Shown: piece after piece, positions 1 to 5,183 of the stretch | Layout of the letters: each line of letters opens with the position of its first letter | Position numbering within the stretch: position 1 is the first letter of the stretch | NCBI GenBank assembly: GCA_002773475.1 | Contig: PFBB01000029.1 | Span: forward strand, 1-5,591 | Reading direction: 5' to 3' | Source of the DNA: Candidatus Harrisonbacteria bacterium CG10_big_fil_rev_8_21_14_0_10_44_23 | GTDB taxonomy: Bacteria; Patescibacteriota; Minisyncoccia; UBA6257; 1-14-0-10-44-23 | DNA length: 5,591 nt | The notes under the pieces: model-generated | What the model was told of the DNA's origin: nothing | Databases searched by the model: none | Seen by the model: only the letters and a program-made list of their open reading frames with translations | Translations under genes and position numbers: made by a program

Positions 1-4
1 ATAC

Positions 5-70
5 TGTCATGCTGTCCGCCAGTTGGCGGATCAGCATCTTTCTGTATTCAGAAACAAGTTCAGAATGACA
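5..70. repeat. Composite palindromic intergenic repeat
   Basis: The outer arms TGTCATGCTG (5-14) and CAGAATGACA (61-70) are inverted copies that match at 9 of 10 positions. Inside the left arm lies a perfect palindrome, TCCGCCAGTTGGCGGA (15-30), itself flanked by ATGCTG (9-14) and CAGCAT (32-37), so one hairpin is nested in another. The right part carries a CTGAACTTGTTTCTG-like element, read on the minus strand at 49-63. Similar CTGAAC-TTGTTTCAG and TCCGCC-GGCGGA palindromes are, from memory, common dispersed intergenic repeats in many bacterial genomes. No coding sense was seen. It could act as a transcript-end hairpin or simply be a dispersed repeat family. Confidence 0.6.
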
Positions 71-102
71 AGCAACATTGAGTTTATAGATGACTTCTAA
101 AT

Positions 103-139
103 AAAGGGATTATCCCTCACATGAGGGATAATCCCTTTT
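103..139. terminator. Bidirectional hairpin terminator after msrB
   Basis: A perfect 16-bp inverted repeat, arms 103-118 and 123-138 with a 4-nt loop (ACAT), lies 12 nt downstream of the msrB stop codon. Each arm carries a GGGAT/ATCCC core and ends in AAA/TTT, so both strands give a hairpin running into a short T stretch (CCCTTTT on the plus strand, CCCTTTATTT on the minus strand). It is most likely the intrinsic terminator of the msrB transcript and may also stop transcription coming from the left. The T tracts are short, so termination strength is uncertain. Confidence 0.75.
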
Positions 140-150
140 ACTATGAGATG

Positions 151-513
151 TTACTTTCCCTCAATAAATTGAAGTGAAATCGAGTTTACACAGTGTCGGA
201 TATTTTTGTCGGTCAATCGCTCGCCTTCAAATACATGGCCCAAATGCCCGCCACAACGCGCGCACGTAATCTCGGTACGGTCACAATCAGCATCAAGCGT
301 GCGCTTTACGGCACCAGCAACCTCATCGTCAAAGCTGGGCCAACCACAACTGCTCTCGAATTTATCCTTAGAGTTATACAGCGGTGCATTGCACTGTCTG
401 CACACGTACACGCCACGATCTGAATTGTTTACATATTTACCGACATGCGGCTCCTCGGTTCCTTTGCCGAGTATCACTCGTTTTTCTTCTTTCGTGAGAT
501 TATTTAGTTGCAT
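151..513 (-). CDS. msrB: Peptide-methionine (R)-S-oxide reductase MsrB
   Basis: A complete 120-aa MsrB (SelR domain), close to the usual single-domain length. It reduces methionine-R-sulfoxide in proteins back to methionine, normally with thioredoxin as electron donor, in the cytoplasm because no signal peptide is seen. The two zinc-binding CxxC pairs are C38/C41 (CRQC) and C84/C87 (CARC). The active-site GWPSF stretch is at 57-61, GHLGHVF is at 89-95, and the catalytic Cys is C108 in RHCVNSISLQF. C56, just before GWPSF, sits where the resolving Cys of the two-Cys MsrB enzymes lies, so a disulfide-based cycle is likely. The ATG start is supported by an extended -10 box (TGcTAAAAT) ending 6 nt upstream. 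It is followed by a strong hairpin. Upstream on the same strand are the alkD remnant and rhuM. Confidence 0.96.
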   Translation of the reverse strand: MQLNNLTKEEKRVILGKGTEEPHVGKYVNNSDRGVYVCRQCNAPLYNSKDKFESSCGWPSFDDEVAGAVKRTLDADCDRTEITCARCGGHLGHVFEGERLTDKNIRHCVNSISLQFIEGK

Positions 514-519
514 AGGAGT

Positions 520-528
520 ATTTTAGCA
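520..528 (-). promoter_or_regulatory. Extended -10 promoter of msrB
   Basis: On the minus strand TGcTAAAAT forms an extended -10 element with only 6 nt between it and the msrB ATG. With the usual 6-7 nt from -10 to the start site, transcription would begin at or next to the A of the ATG, giving a leaderless mRNA. No convincing -35 is seen, as is usual for extended -10 promoters. This gives msrB its own promoter downstream of the alkD remnant. Confidence 0.5.
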
Positions 529-541
529 GTTTACCAACTTT

Positions 542-714
542 CTAACCCTTATTCTTCATTGTTAAAAATTTCTTTCTCTTTCCCTCTTCCATTCGCTCAA
601 TTGCGTAGCGGAGGGTTGTCCATCGCCATACTGCCCTTTGCCCGTTTTGAAAAACCATTCATTGGTTGTTTTCCGCTTGGCGCTTGCGTATTTTTTTAGT
701 TCTTTGAGAATCAT
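542..714 (-). pseudogene. alkD remnant with the whole middle deleted (DNA alkylation repair glycosylase)
   Basis: Two pieces of an AlkD-family protein lie head to tail in different frames. From the ATG at 714 down to 619, 32 codons read MILKELKKYASA... ending FFKTGKGQYGDG, which matches the N terminus of AlkD-type 3-methyladenine/7-methylguanine glycosylases (FFKTGxGxYGxGD). From 619 down to the TAG at 542 another frame reads TTLRYAIERMEEGKRKKFL..., which matches the family C terminus (RTxLRYAIExF...). Intact members are about 220-240 aa; only about 57 codons remain. The continuous first frame would give just 50 aa, ending at 562. The helical-repeat body with the catalytic Asp is gone, so no activity is expected. 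The junction falls at GGA (619-621), which fits both flanks and suggests deletion by microhomology. It starts 12 nt after the rhuM stop codon. Confidence 0.82.
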
Positions 715-726
715 GGTTATGGCGTT

Positions 727-1749
727 TTATGTTTTTGTTTTTTGATTTTTCACTTTTTTCTCAACTTTTTTCTGGATTGTTTTGACGCTGTCAAGATATG
801 CATGTTCTACATCGCTCAATGTTTTAGCCTGATATTTTGTGTATTCTCGCTTCGCTTTTTCTACTGCTTTCTTGTGGCTCACAGATCCTGCGCCAAGCAG
901 TAGTTGTTCCCCAGTAGCGCTCAGTATAGCGTCGAGGTGGTCCGCCCAATCTTTCATCTTCATCGGCACTTTGCGCTCAGCTAGACGCTCTGCAAAATCG
1001 AGATATCCTGAAACAATTTGCCCAAGCGCTCGGAGTTCTTTTTCATTCAAATAGTTCTTGACGATCACTGCATCTGTAAGATGTGGCCGTGCACCTTGAA
1101 ATGTCGTGAGTCCCATAAATTCTTTTTCGGCATCTGCGCGACTGCAGATAATTTCTGCCGCAGTCTGGTTATGCACCGCGTAGTGCACCTTATTCTGCAC
1201 TTTTTTGAAAAATGCAATTGAGGTATCAGCGTTTCGTTCGTAATCAATACTCGTTGCATAAATATCAAGGATCTGACGATAAAAAACCTTTTCGCTGGCG
1301 CGGATATCGCGGATACGAGCTAGGAGTTCTTTCCAGTATCCGCCACTGCCCATTTCCTTGAGTCTGTCGTCGTCCATTGCAAAACCTTTGACTATATATT
1401 CACGAAGTCGTGCTGTTGCCCATTGGCGAAATTGAGTGCCTCGAAGAGATTTAACGCGGTATCCCACGGAGATAATGACGTCAAGATTATAGTAATTAGT
1501 TGGTTTGGTAGAAAAATCGGAAATGCCGATTTTTCTCATTGAATCTTTTTCTGAAAGTTCTTTCTCTTTGTAGATATTGAGATTATGTTCATTGATCGTT
1601 GATCGACCTTTATCAAATAGTTGGGTCATCTGCTCAATAGAGAGCCAGACAGTTTCATTTTCGATACGTACCTCAATACTCGGTGTTCCGTCTGCTGATT
1701 GATAGATGATGATTGCATTATCCGATTCTGAGTTGTTTATTTTTCTCAC
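727..1749 (-). CDS. rhuM: RhuM family protein
   Basis: A full-length (340 aa) member of the RhuM family (Pfam Virulence_RhuM), named after a Salmonella SPI-3 gene of unclear biochemical role. It matches the family along its length: AIIIYQSADG...IEVRIENETVWLS (12-37), a helix-turn-helix-like stretch QMTQLFDKGRSTINEHNLNI (40-59), STKPTNYYNLDVIISVGYRV (80-99), RGTQFRQWATARLREYIVKGF (103-123), RIRDIRASEKVFYRQILDIY (145-164) and HNQTAAEII (193-201). The C-terminal ~30 residues are very Lys-rich, which suits nucleic-acid contact. The start is GTG: an in-frame TGA lies just upstream at 1753-1755, and a TATAAT box ends 6 nt before the GTG. Such genes are often found beside type I restriction-modification or Fic genes (family knowledge), but none is visible here. 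No signal peptide; cytoplasmic. Confidence 0.9.
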   Translation of the reverse strand: MRKINNSESDNAIIIYQSADGTPSIEVRIENETVWLSIEQMTQLFDKGRSTINEHNLNIYKEKELSEKDSMRKIGISDFSTKPTNYYNLDVIISVGYRVKSLRGTQFRQWATARLREYIVKGFAMDDDRLKEMGSGGYWKELLARIRDIRASEKVFYRQILDIYATSIDYERNADTSIAFFKKVQNKVHYAVHNQTAAEIICSRADAEKEFMGLTTFQGARPHLTDAVIVKNYLNEKELRALGQIVSGYLDFAERLAERKVPMKMKDWADHLDAILSATGEQLLLGAGSVSHKKAVEKAKREYTKYQAKTLSDVEHAYLDSVKTIQKKVEKKVKNQKTKT

Positions 1750-1755
1750 ACATCA

Positions 1756-1770
1756 ATTATATCGTATAAT
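1756..1770. promoter_or_regulatory. Divergent overlapping promoters (back-to-back TATAAT)
   Basis: ATTATATCGTATAAT is a palindrome made of two consensus -10 boxes pointing away from each other, 3 bp apart. TATAAT at 1761-1756 (minus) serves rhuM, whose GTG begins 6 nt downstream. TATAAT at 1765-1770 (plus) serves the acetyltransferase gene, whose GTG begins 11 nt downstream. The whole intergenic gap is 32 bp. Polymerase bound at one box would block the other, and each -35 region would lie inside the opposite coding sequence. No good -35 match was found on either side. The symmetry could also be a regulator site. Confidence 0.6.
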
Positions 1771-1781
1771 TACGCTGCACC

Positions 1782-2303
1782 GTGAAACTACAAATCAAAT
1801 CCCAAACACCAACCATAGAAGATATTGCCCAAGTGGTCACAGACACAAAGGACTTCCCATTTCTTACTTATGTTGGACCACGTACGTGGAGGTTTTTTGA
1901 CGGGTATTATGCAGCGTGTGAAGATAACGTGTTTGCCGGAGTTCTGGCGGTCAACAGATTTGGCGGTTGGTCAAAACTAGGGTCACTTGCTGTTTTATCA
2001 AAATTTCATGGTAAGGTTGTTGCGACTGCCCTTATCAAAAAGGCAGTCGCAACTGAAAAGGGAAAGGTATTTCGCGCAAGTGCAAATCCAAAAGTATGGA
2101 AGATTGCAGAGAATATCGGGATGGTAGAAAAGTACAACTGGCTGAACTTACCTTTTTCTGTACGACTTATTTATCTAAAATTGAGCCTTAATGTCGTCCT
2201 GTGCGGAGAATTTATGCAGTTTATTAAAGAATTGCAAAGGAAACAAAAATTGGCTAATGTCCACAATCATCGGCATTTTGTATACATCGACGGCATCATT
2301 TAA
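1782..2303 (+). CDS. GNAT-like N-acetyltransferase, substrate unknown
   Basis: A 173-aa protein with the order of elements expected for a GNAT fold. A strand-rich region, VFAGVLAVNRFGG (50-62), is followed by LGSLAVLSKFHGKVVATALIKKA (67-89), which resembles the motif A strand, loop and helix that bind the acetyl-CoA pyrophosphate. Next comes FRASANPKVWKIAENIGM (98-114), which resembles motif B. The pyrophosphate loop KFHGKVV is a weak version of the R/QxxGxG/A consensus. The hydrophobic, basic C terminus beyond ~125 is not a recognised part of the fold. The GTG start is fixed by an in-frame TAA at 1767-1769 overlapping the -10 box. It is transcribed divergently from rhuM. The substrate cannot be told from sequence. 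It could be a degraded or non-catalytic GNAT. Confidence 0.6.
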   Translation: MKLQIKSQTPTIEDIAQVVTDTKDFPFLTYVGPRTWRFFDGYYAACEDNVFAGVLAVNRFGGWSKLGSLAVLSKFHGKVVATALIKKAVATEKGKVFRASANPKVWKIAENIGMVEKYNWLNLPFSVRLIYLKLSLNVVLCGEFMQFIKELQRKQKLANVHNHRHFVYIDGII

Positions 2304-2327
2304 TTGTAAAATAGTGCATCAAAACAT

Positions 2328-2516
2328 ATGTTAACCCATATTCAGCAGTTAGAAAAACGGACGAATGATGGCAGGACAGAGTACATCAAAAATATATTGA
2401 TAAAAGAGGGTGTGCAATTTCGTATCCAGCCATTTAGATATAGATTACTCAAAGGTGAAAACCTCATTGTAGACCATTTCTGCCTCACTCGTTTAACCTA
2501 CCTCCTCTCATGGTAG
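2328..2516 (+). pseudogene. Possible N-terminal stub of an M28-family peptidase
   Basis: The 62-codon ORF begins HIQQLEKRTNDGRTEYIKNI and continues through EGVQFRIQPF to GENLIVD (44-50). This pattern (helix with RTxxGR, then a strand ending in Q-x-F and G-x-NLIV) resembles the first ~50 residues of M28 zinc aminopeptidases, just before their first metal-binding strand. No metal-binding residues follow. After residue 50 the frame reads unrelated sequence and stops. Just downstream the other frames show PPLMVEDHVPF (from about 2499) and SHGRRSCPICNKTIVY (from about 2506), neither of which extends it convincingly. A poor -10-like TAAAAT lies at 2307-2312. It is probably a truncated or internally deleted gene; a real 62-aa protein cannot be excluded. 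Confidence 0.4.
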
Positions 2517-2603
2517 AAGATCATGTCCCATTTGCAACAAAACGATTGTTTATGCAGCAATCCGGGCACTTTTTCTTTGGGAAAATATTATCTTATAGCA
2601 GCT

Positions 2604-3491
2604 TTAATCATCACTGTCTCGAGGGGTGAAATTATCTTCAAGAATGTAAGGACTGGTTCTTTTACCGATGTTTAGCATTGATGGCTTTGGGTTGTTTGGT
2701 CCTCGCTTCTGTTTTGCATCAAGTTCACCGGCATCAAGTGCCTTCCACTGTTCGAGAGATTTAAGGTGATTTGTGAGTTTTGCTATACCTTGATGCGTAA
2801 TATCGGCAGAAATATGTGTTTGAAGGTATTTTGTATTGACTCCCTGAGGTGCAGTTTTCGGTGGGGCATATGCTGGTATTCCCAGATTGTTTGCTAAATC
2901 TTTCATGCGTTTTTCATCAAACGATTTATCACTACCAAAAGTTTGGTTTCTCAGCATAAAAACAATTTCAAGCAATAACTCTTGTCGCTCAGGACTGAGT
3001 GCATGAAACTGCCCTGGCTCAATGATTTTCGAAAGAGCAGAGTATGTTTGTGCCAGAGCTTTTATGCGATCTGTCATATTATCTACCGCAACTTCAGCTT
3101 CCCTAATGCCTATATACAGTTCTGGTGGATCAGCGGGCATAAGATCCTTCTCGCTCATGGCCCGTCGTATTGTGTGTGTTCTCTTGAGTAATTCGGGGGG
3201 AAGAGGATTGTTCCGAAGTTGATATAGTAATTCTTCTTGTCCTTTTTGGACGAGACTGCTCAACTCAGGATTGTCTTGGTCAGGATTCTCTCTGAGCATC
3301 TTGGAGCCACGGTCGAGCACTTCGTTAAATGAAGCATTCGGAGTGACAAGGAAGCTTCGTACTCTATGGAATTGCATAAATGCTTCCATTCGTTCTTCTC
3401 CCAGAATTCCTTCTATTACGGGAGTTTGATGCCTTATCAATAGGTCTGATCGTGGGACGATGCCCGTTTCCGATACAGGTGGTGTTTCCAT
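2604..3491 (-). CDS. Hypothetical soluble helical protein, 295 aa
   Basis: I do not recognise this family. The protein has no signal peptide, no membrane segment and no cysteine. Much of it looks alpha-helical, for example EERMEAFMQFHRVRSFLV (32-49), ELSSLVQKGQEELLYQLR (76-93), EAEVAVDNMTDRIKALAQTY (131-150) and PERQELLLEIVFMLRNQ (167-183). A Pro/Asn-rich loop at 204-220 separates the helical body from a polar, basic C-terminal stretch (~255-285) that ends in acidic DSDD. The ATG start has a weak -10/-35 pair upstream. It lies downstream of the envelope operon on the same strand and converges with the 2328 remnant. A structural or regulatory cytoplasmic protein is possible, but no function is proposed. 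Confidence 0.7.
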   Translation of the reverse strand: METPPVSETGIVPRSDLLIRHQTPVIEGILGEERMEAFMQFHRVRSFLVTPNASFNEVLDRGSKMLRENPDQDNPELSSLVQKGQEELLYQLRNNPLPPELLKRTHTIRRAMSEKDLMPADPPELYIGIREAEVAVDNMTDRIKALAQTYSALSKIIEPGQFHALSPERQELLLEIVFMLRNQTFGSDKSFDEKRMKDLANNLGIPAYAPPKTAPQGVNTKYLQTHISADITHQGIAKLTNHLKSLEQWKALDAGELDAKQKRGPNNPKPSMLNIGKRTSPYILEDNFTPRDSDD

Positions 3492-3500
3492 AATTCTCTA

Positions 3501-3530
3501 ATATTAACATATCGTTTCAAATTTTTGCAA
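3501..3530 (-). promoter_or_regulatory. Candidate promoter of the 295-aa gene
   Basis: On the minus strand TTGCAA (3530-3525) and TAATAT (3506-3501) are separated by 18 bp, each matching the -35/-10 consensus at 4 of 6 positions. The -10 ends 9 nt before the ATG at 3491, the same close spacing seen at other starts in this window. Confidence 0.4.
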
Positions 3531-3554
3531 TAATTCTTATCCTCAGGAAGTACG

Positions 3555-3568
3555 GAGACTATAGTCTC
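3555..3568. repeat. Perfect 14-bp palindrome after the envelope operon
   Basis: GAGACTATAGTCTC is a perfect 14-bp palindrome located 7 nt past the stop codon of the Ig-domain gene and upstream of the promoter for the next gene. With no spacer it would fold as only a 5-bp stem, and no T run follows on the minus strand, so it makes a poor terminator. A protein-binding site for the 295-aa gene is an alternative. Confidence 0.35.
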
Positions 3569-3575
3569 AAATAAA

Positions 3576-4124
3576 CTACGGGTTTTTTGCTCTGACAAGG
3601 ATCGAAGAGTCAGCTCTATTCCCTGAGGTATCGAACGCTTTAATATAAACGGGGATATTGACACTATTTTCAAATCTGTTATCGACATTCCAGATGACTT
3701 CGAATGGCGCCTTCCTCACAGTCCCAATAAGTTGGTAATCACCACTTCCCGCATAAAACTCCACACGGTCAACCTTCACATTATCAGTTACATTCGCAAC
3801 AATTTTTACATCAGTTCCAAGCGTTACAACCGCGTTATCTTTTGGCTCAAGAATAAATGCTTGAGGTGAAGTTATGTCGGTTTGAGACGTTGGTGTAGTG
3901 ATATTTTTCGAAGGAACAATTGGCTTTCCTGTTGATGTCGGTGGCATGTTTTGCCTTACTTTTTTTGAAGGGATGATTTCCTCGGTAGGAGACAGTTTAT
4001 TTGCTGTAAATGAATCGTTTAATTCGGTTGAATTTGTAGAAAAAACAAATACACCTACCAATATCAGCGTGATAATACTTCCAATGATTGCAATATGTAT
4101 GGGTTTAATGTTTAGGTTATACAT
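3576..4124 (-). CDS. Membrane-anchored protein with a bacterial Ig-like domain
   Basis: 182 aa. An N-terminal hydrophobic segment (about 9-29, AIIGSIITLILVGVFVF) serves as a signal anchor. It is followed by a Pro/Ser/Thr/Lys-rich linker (about 30-86) and then one beta-sandwich domain (about 87-180). That domain has the hallmarks of bacterial Ig-like domains: ITSPQAFILEPKDNAVV at its start, IVANVTDNVKVDRVEFYAGS in the middle and VYIKAFDTSGNRADSS near its end. It is expected outside the membrane, tethered by the stalk. Such domains usually bind other surface proteins or polysaccharides; the partner is not identifiable. It starts 10 nt after the stop of the upstream gene, so the two are co-transcribed. 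No strong Shine-Dalgarno is seen; GGGAUAA 13 nt upstream is weak. Confidence 0.8.
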   Translation of the reverse strand: MYNLNIKPIHIAIIGSIITLILVGVFVFSTNSTELNDSFTANKLSPTEEIIPSKKVRQNMPPTSTGKPIVPSKNITTPTSQTDITSPQAFILEPKDNAVVTLGTDVKIVANVTDNVKVDRVEFYAGSGDYQLIGTVRKAPFEVIWNVDNRFENSVNIPVYIKAFDTSGNRADSSILVRAKNP

Positions 4125-4134
4125 TTATTTATAG

Positions 4135-4791
4135 TTATCCCAAACCGTCTTTCAAGTCGCCAAGAAGACAAACATTGTTCGGAAAAATTTTGTCGGGGTG
4201 GTCTATACTCAGTGAATATATTTCCTTGTAATGCACAGTATAGGCAATATCTTGAATATCAAAAGACACGCTTCCGTTCCCGTCAGTATAAATCGATCGA
4301 CCACCCATCTGTTGTGTGCTTCCAACGTTCAGAATGTATCGGGTGTTCGGCGTCAAACCATCAGCAGACCCTTTGATTTTGACACCGGTGATATTGTCTG
4401 CTTCGCTGTAGTTTGCAACAGTGAACGTGTACGAACCACTGGGATTTGATGCACAGTTTCCACCGCTAGGTCTGAATGTACCGATAACAACCTTCGGAAT
4501 AAAATCATTTTTTGGCGCAATAGTGACAGTGTATGTAGTAGGATAAATACGATCCTTTTGAGGAGGTATAGTTGCTTGAATTATTGTAGGCTGAGTTGTT
4601 GGTAGAGGAGAAACGAATACTTCTTTTTTCTTTTTGTCAAAATAGTTTTTTGGTGACGGCACATCAGTTATTGATGGCACTGGCAATGGAGAAGGTGACA
4701 CAGATTCAGTAGAGGCAACCGAAGCAGCCTGCTGATTTCCTGTTACCAATAAAATAAATGATGTGAAAAGTGAAAGAATGAAATCTCCCAT
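4135..4791 (-). CDS. Secreted or anchored protein with Pro/Ser/Thr-rich stalk, unknown domain
   Basis: 218 aa from the ATG at 4791. The frame is open further up to an ATG at 4863 (242 aa), but the inner start is preferred. It gives a clean hydrophobic signal (DFILSLFTSFILLVTG, then NQQAAS), and an extended -10 box TGtTATAAT sits 10 nt before it, inside the longer version. After the signal come a Pro/Ser/Thr-rich stretch with a KKKK patch (about 27-80) and a beta-rich domain (about 85-218) with fibronectin- or Ig-like features: SGSYTFTVANYSEADNITGV, LTPNTRYILNVGS and DGNGSVSFDI. Two cysteines (113 and 208) could form a disulfide outside the cell. I do not recognise a named family. It is the first gene of an operon with the Ig-domain protein, which has the same anchor-stalk-domain layout. 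Confidence 0.7.
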   Translation of the reverse strand: MGDFILSLFTSFILLVTGNQQAASVASTESVSPSPLPVPSITDVPSPKNYFDKKKKEVFVSPLPTTQPTIIQATIPPQKDRIYPTTYTVTIAPKNDFIPKVVIGTFRPSGGNCASNPSGSYTFTVANYSEADNITGVKIKGSADGLTPNTRYILNVGSTQQMGGRSIYTDGNGSVSFDIQDIAYTVHYKEIYSLSIDHPDKIFPNNVCLLGDLKDGLG

Positions 4792-4801
4792 AATAGTTTT
4801 T

Positions 4802-4810
4802 ATTATAACA
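4802..4810 (-). promoter_or_regulatory. Extended -10 promoter of the envelope operon
   Basis: TGtTATAAT on the minus strand is a full-consensus -10 with the TGn extension. It ends 10 nt before the ATG at 4791, placing the transcription start within about 3-5 nt of that codon. It lies inside the longer reading frame, which argues that the longer start at 4863 is not used. Confidence 0.6.
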
Positions 4811-4940
4811 TGCATTACAACAAACTCGTCAATAAATCGCAAAAGGGGTCGCAGCATTTTCACTCAATACCATGTTTGAATCAGATATGCAATACCTCAA
4901 AGATGTGGAGAAAAAACCATTTATTGCTTAATTGGCGCTT

Positions 4941-5108
4941 ATGCTATTTTATAGAGGAGTTTTTCGAAAACAACACCCAATGGTAATTATGAGACATCGC
5001 CACAATGAGCTGGATACCTGTAAATATATTGAGTCTTCTCGTTTGGAACTATGCAATAACGTAGCAATGGAATTGATAGATTTTCACAGAAGGTTGTTTT
5101 TAATCTAA
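4941..5108 (+). CDS. Possible small ORF, 55 aa, unknown
   Basis: The 320-bp gap between the envelope operon and the sugar dehydrogenase gene holds one open frame of 55 codons, beginning MLFYRGVFRKQHPMVIMRHR. Its second half (CKYIESSRLELCNNVAMELI) could form an amphipathic helix with two Cys. A later in-frame ATG at 4980 gives a 42-aa version. There is no clear promoter or ribosome-binding site at the right distance; GAGGAG at 4954-4959 is 20 nt from the second ATG. It may be a gene fragment or chance. Nothing else was recognised in 4864-5169 apart from a 19-codon open stretch at about 4872-4931. Confidence 0.25.
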   Translation: MLFYRGVFRKQHPMVIMRHRHNELDTCKYIESSRLELCNNVAMELIDFHRRLFLI

Positions 5109-5169
5109 AATTTCAAGATATGATCAAATACTTCTCTGGTATCTATTTTTCCATAACTATTTTTCATAG

Positions 5170-5175
5170 TATACT
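5170..5175 (+). promoter_or_regulatory. -10 box of the sugar dehydrogenase gene
   Basis: TATACT (5 of 6 consensus) ends 8 nt before the ATG at 5184, so transcription should begin at or next to that codon. It sits in the 8-bp palindrome AGTATACT (5168-5175). No good -35 match is seen near 5147. The short spacing supports the 5184 start over the in-frame ATG at 5211. Confidence 0.45.
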
Positions 5176-5183
5176 AAACATGC

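Noticed and set aside
1..140. CRISPR array or transposon end suggested by repeated palindromes
   Set aside because: There are no direct repeats with regular spacers and no transposase; the elements are single inverted repeats plus a terminator hairpin.
206..526. Plus-strand open frame of 106 codons opposite msrB
   Set aside because: It is antisense to a clear MsrB with all zinc and catalytic residues; its own translation shows no family features.
508..699. Plus-strand 63-codon open frame between msrB and rhuM
   Set aside because: It lies antisense to the alkD remnant, whose minus-strand fragments match a known family; the plus-strand translation is hydrophobic and unrecognisable.
1065..1268. 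Other open frames within rhuM on both strands (839-1054, 1018-1221, 1065-1268)
   Set aside because: All are shadows of the full-length RhuM reading frame.
1750..1781. Alternative ATG start for rhuM at 1753-1751
   Set aside because: It is out of frame with RhuM by one base; the in-frame codon upstream of the GTG runs into TGA at 1753-1755.
2490..2600. Zinc-finger gene suggested by SCPICNK in the plus strand
   Set aside because: The open stretch is only about 33 codons after a stop, has no start codon and shows a single CxxC; kept only as a fragment note under the 2328 stub.
3437..3688. Minus-strand 83-codon frame bridging the 295-aa gene and the Ig-domain gene
   Set aside because: It overlaps both better-supported genes in another frame, covers the promoter region and shows no recognisable domain.
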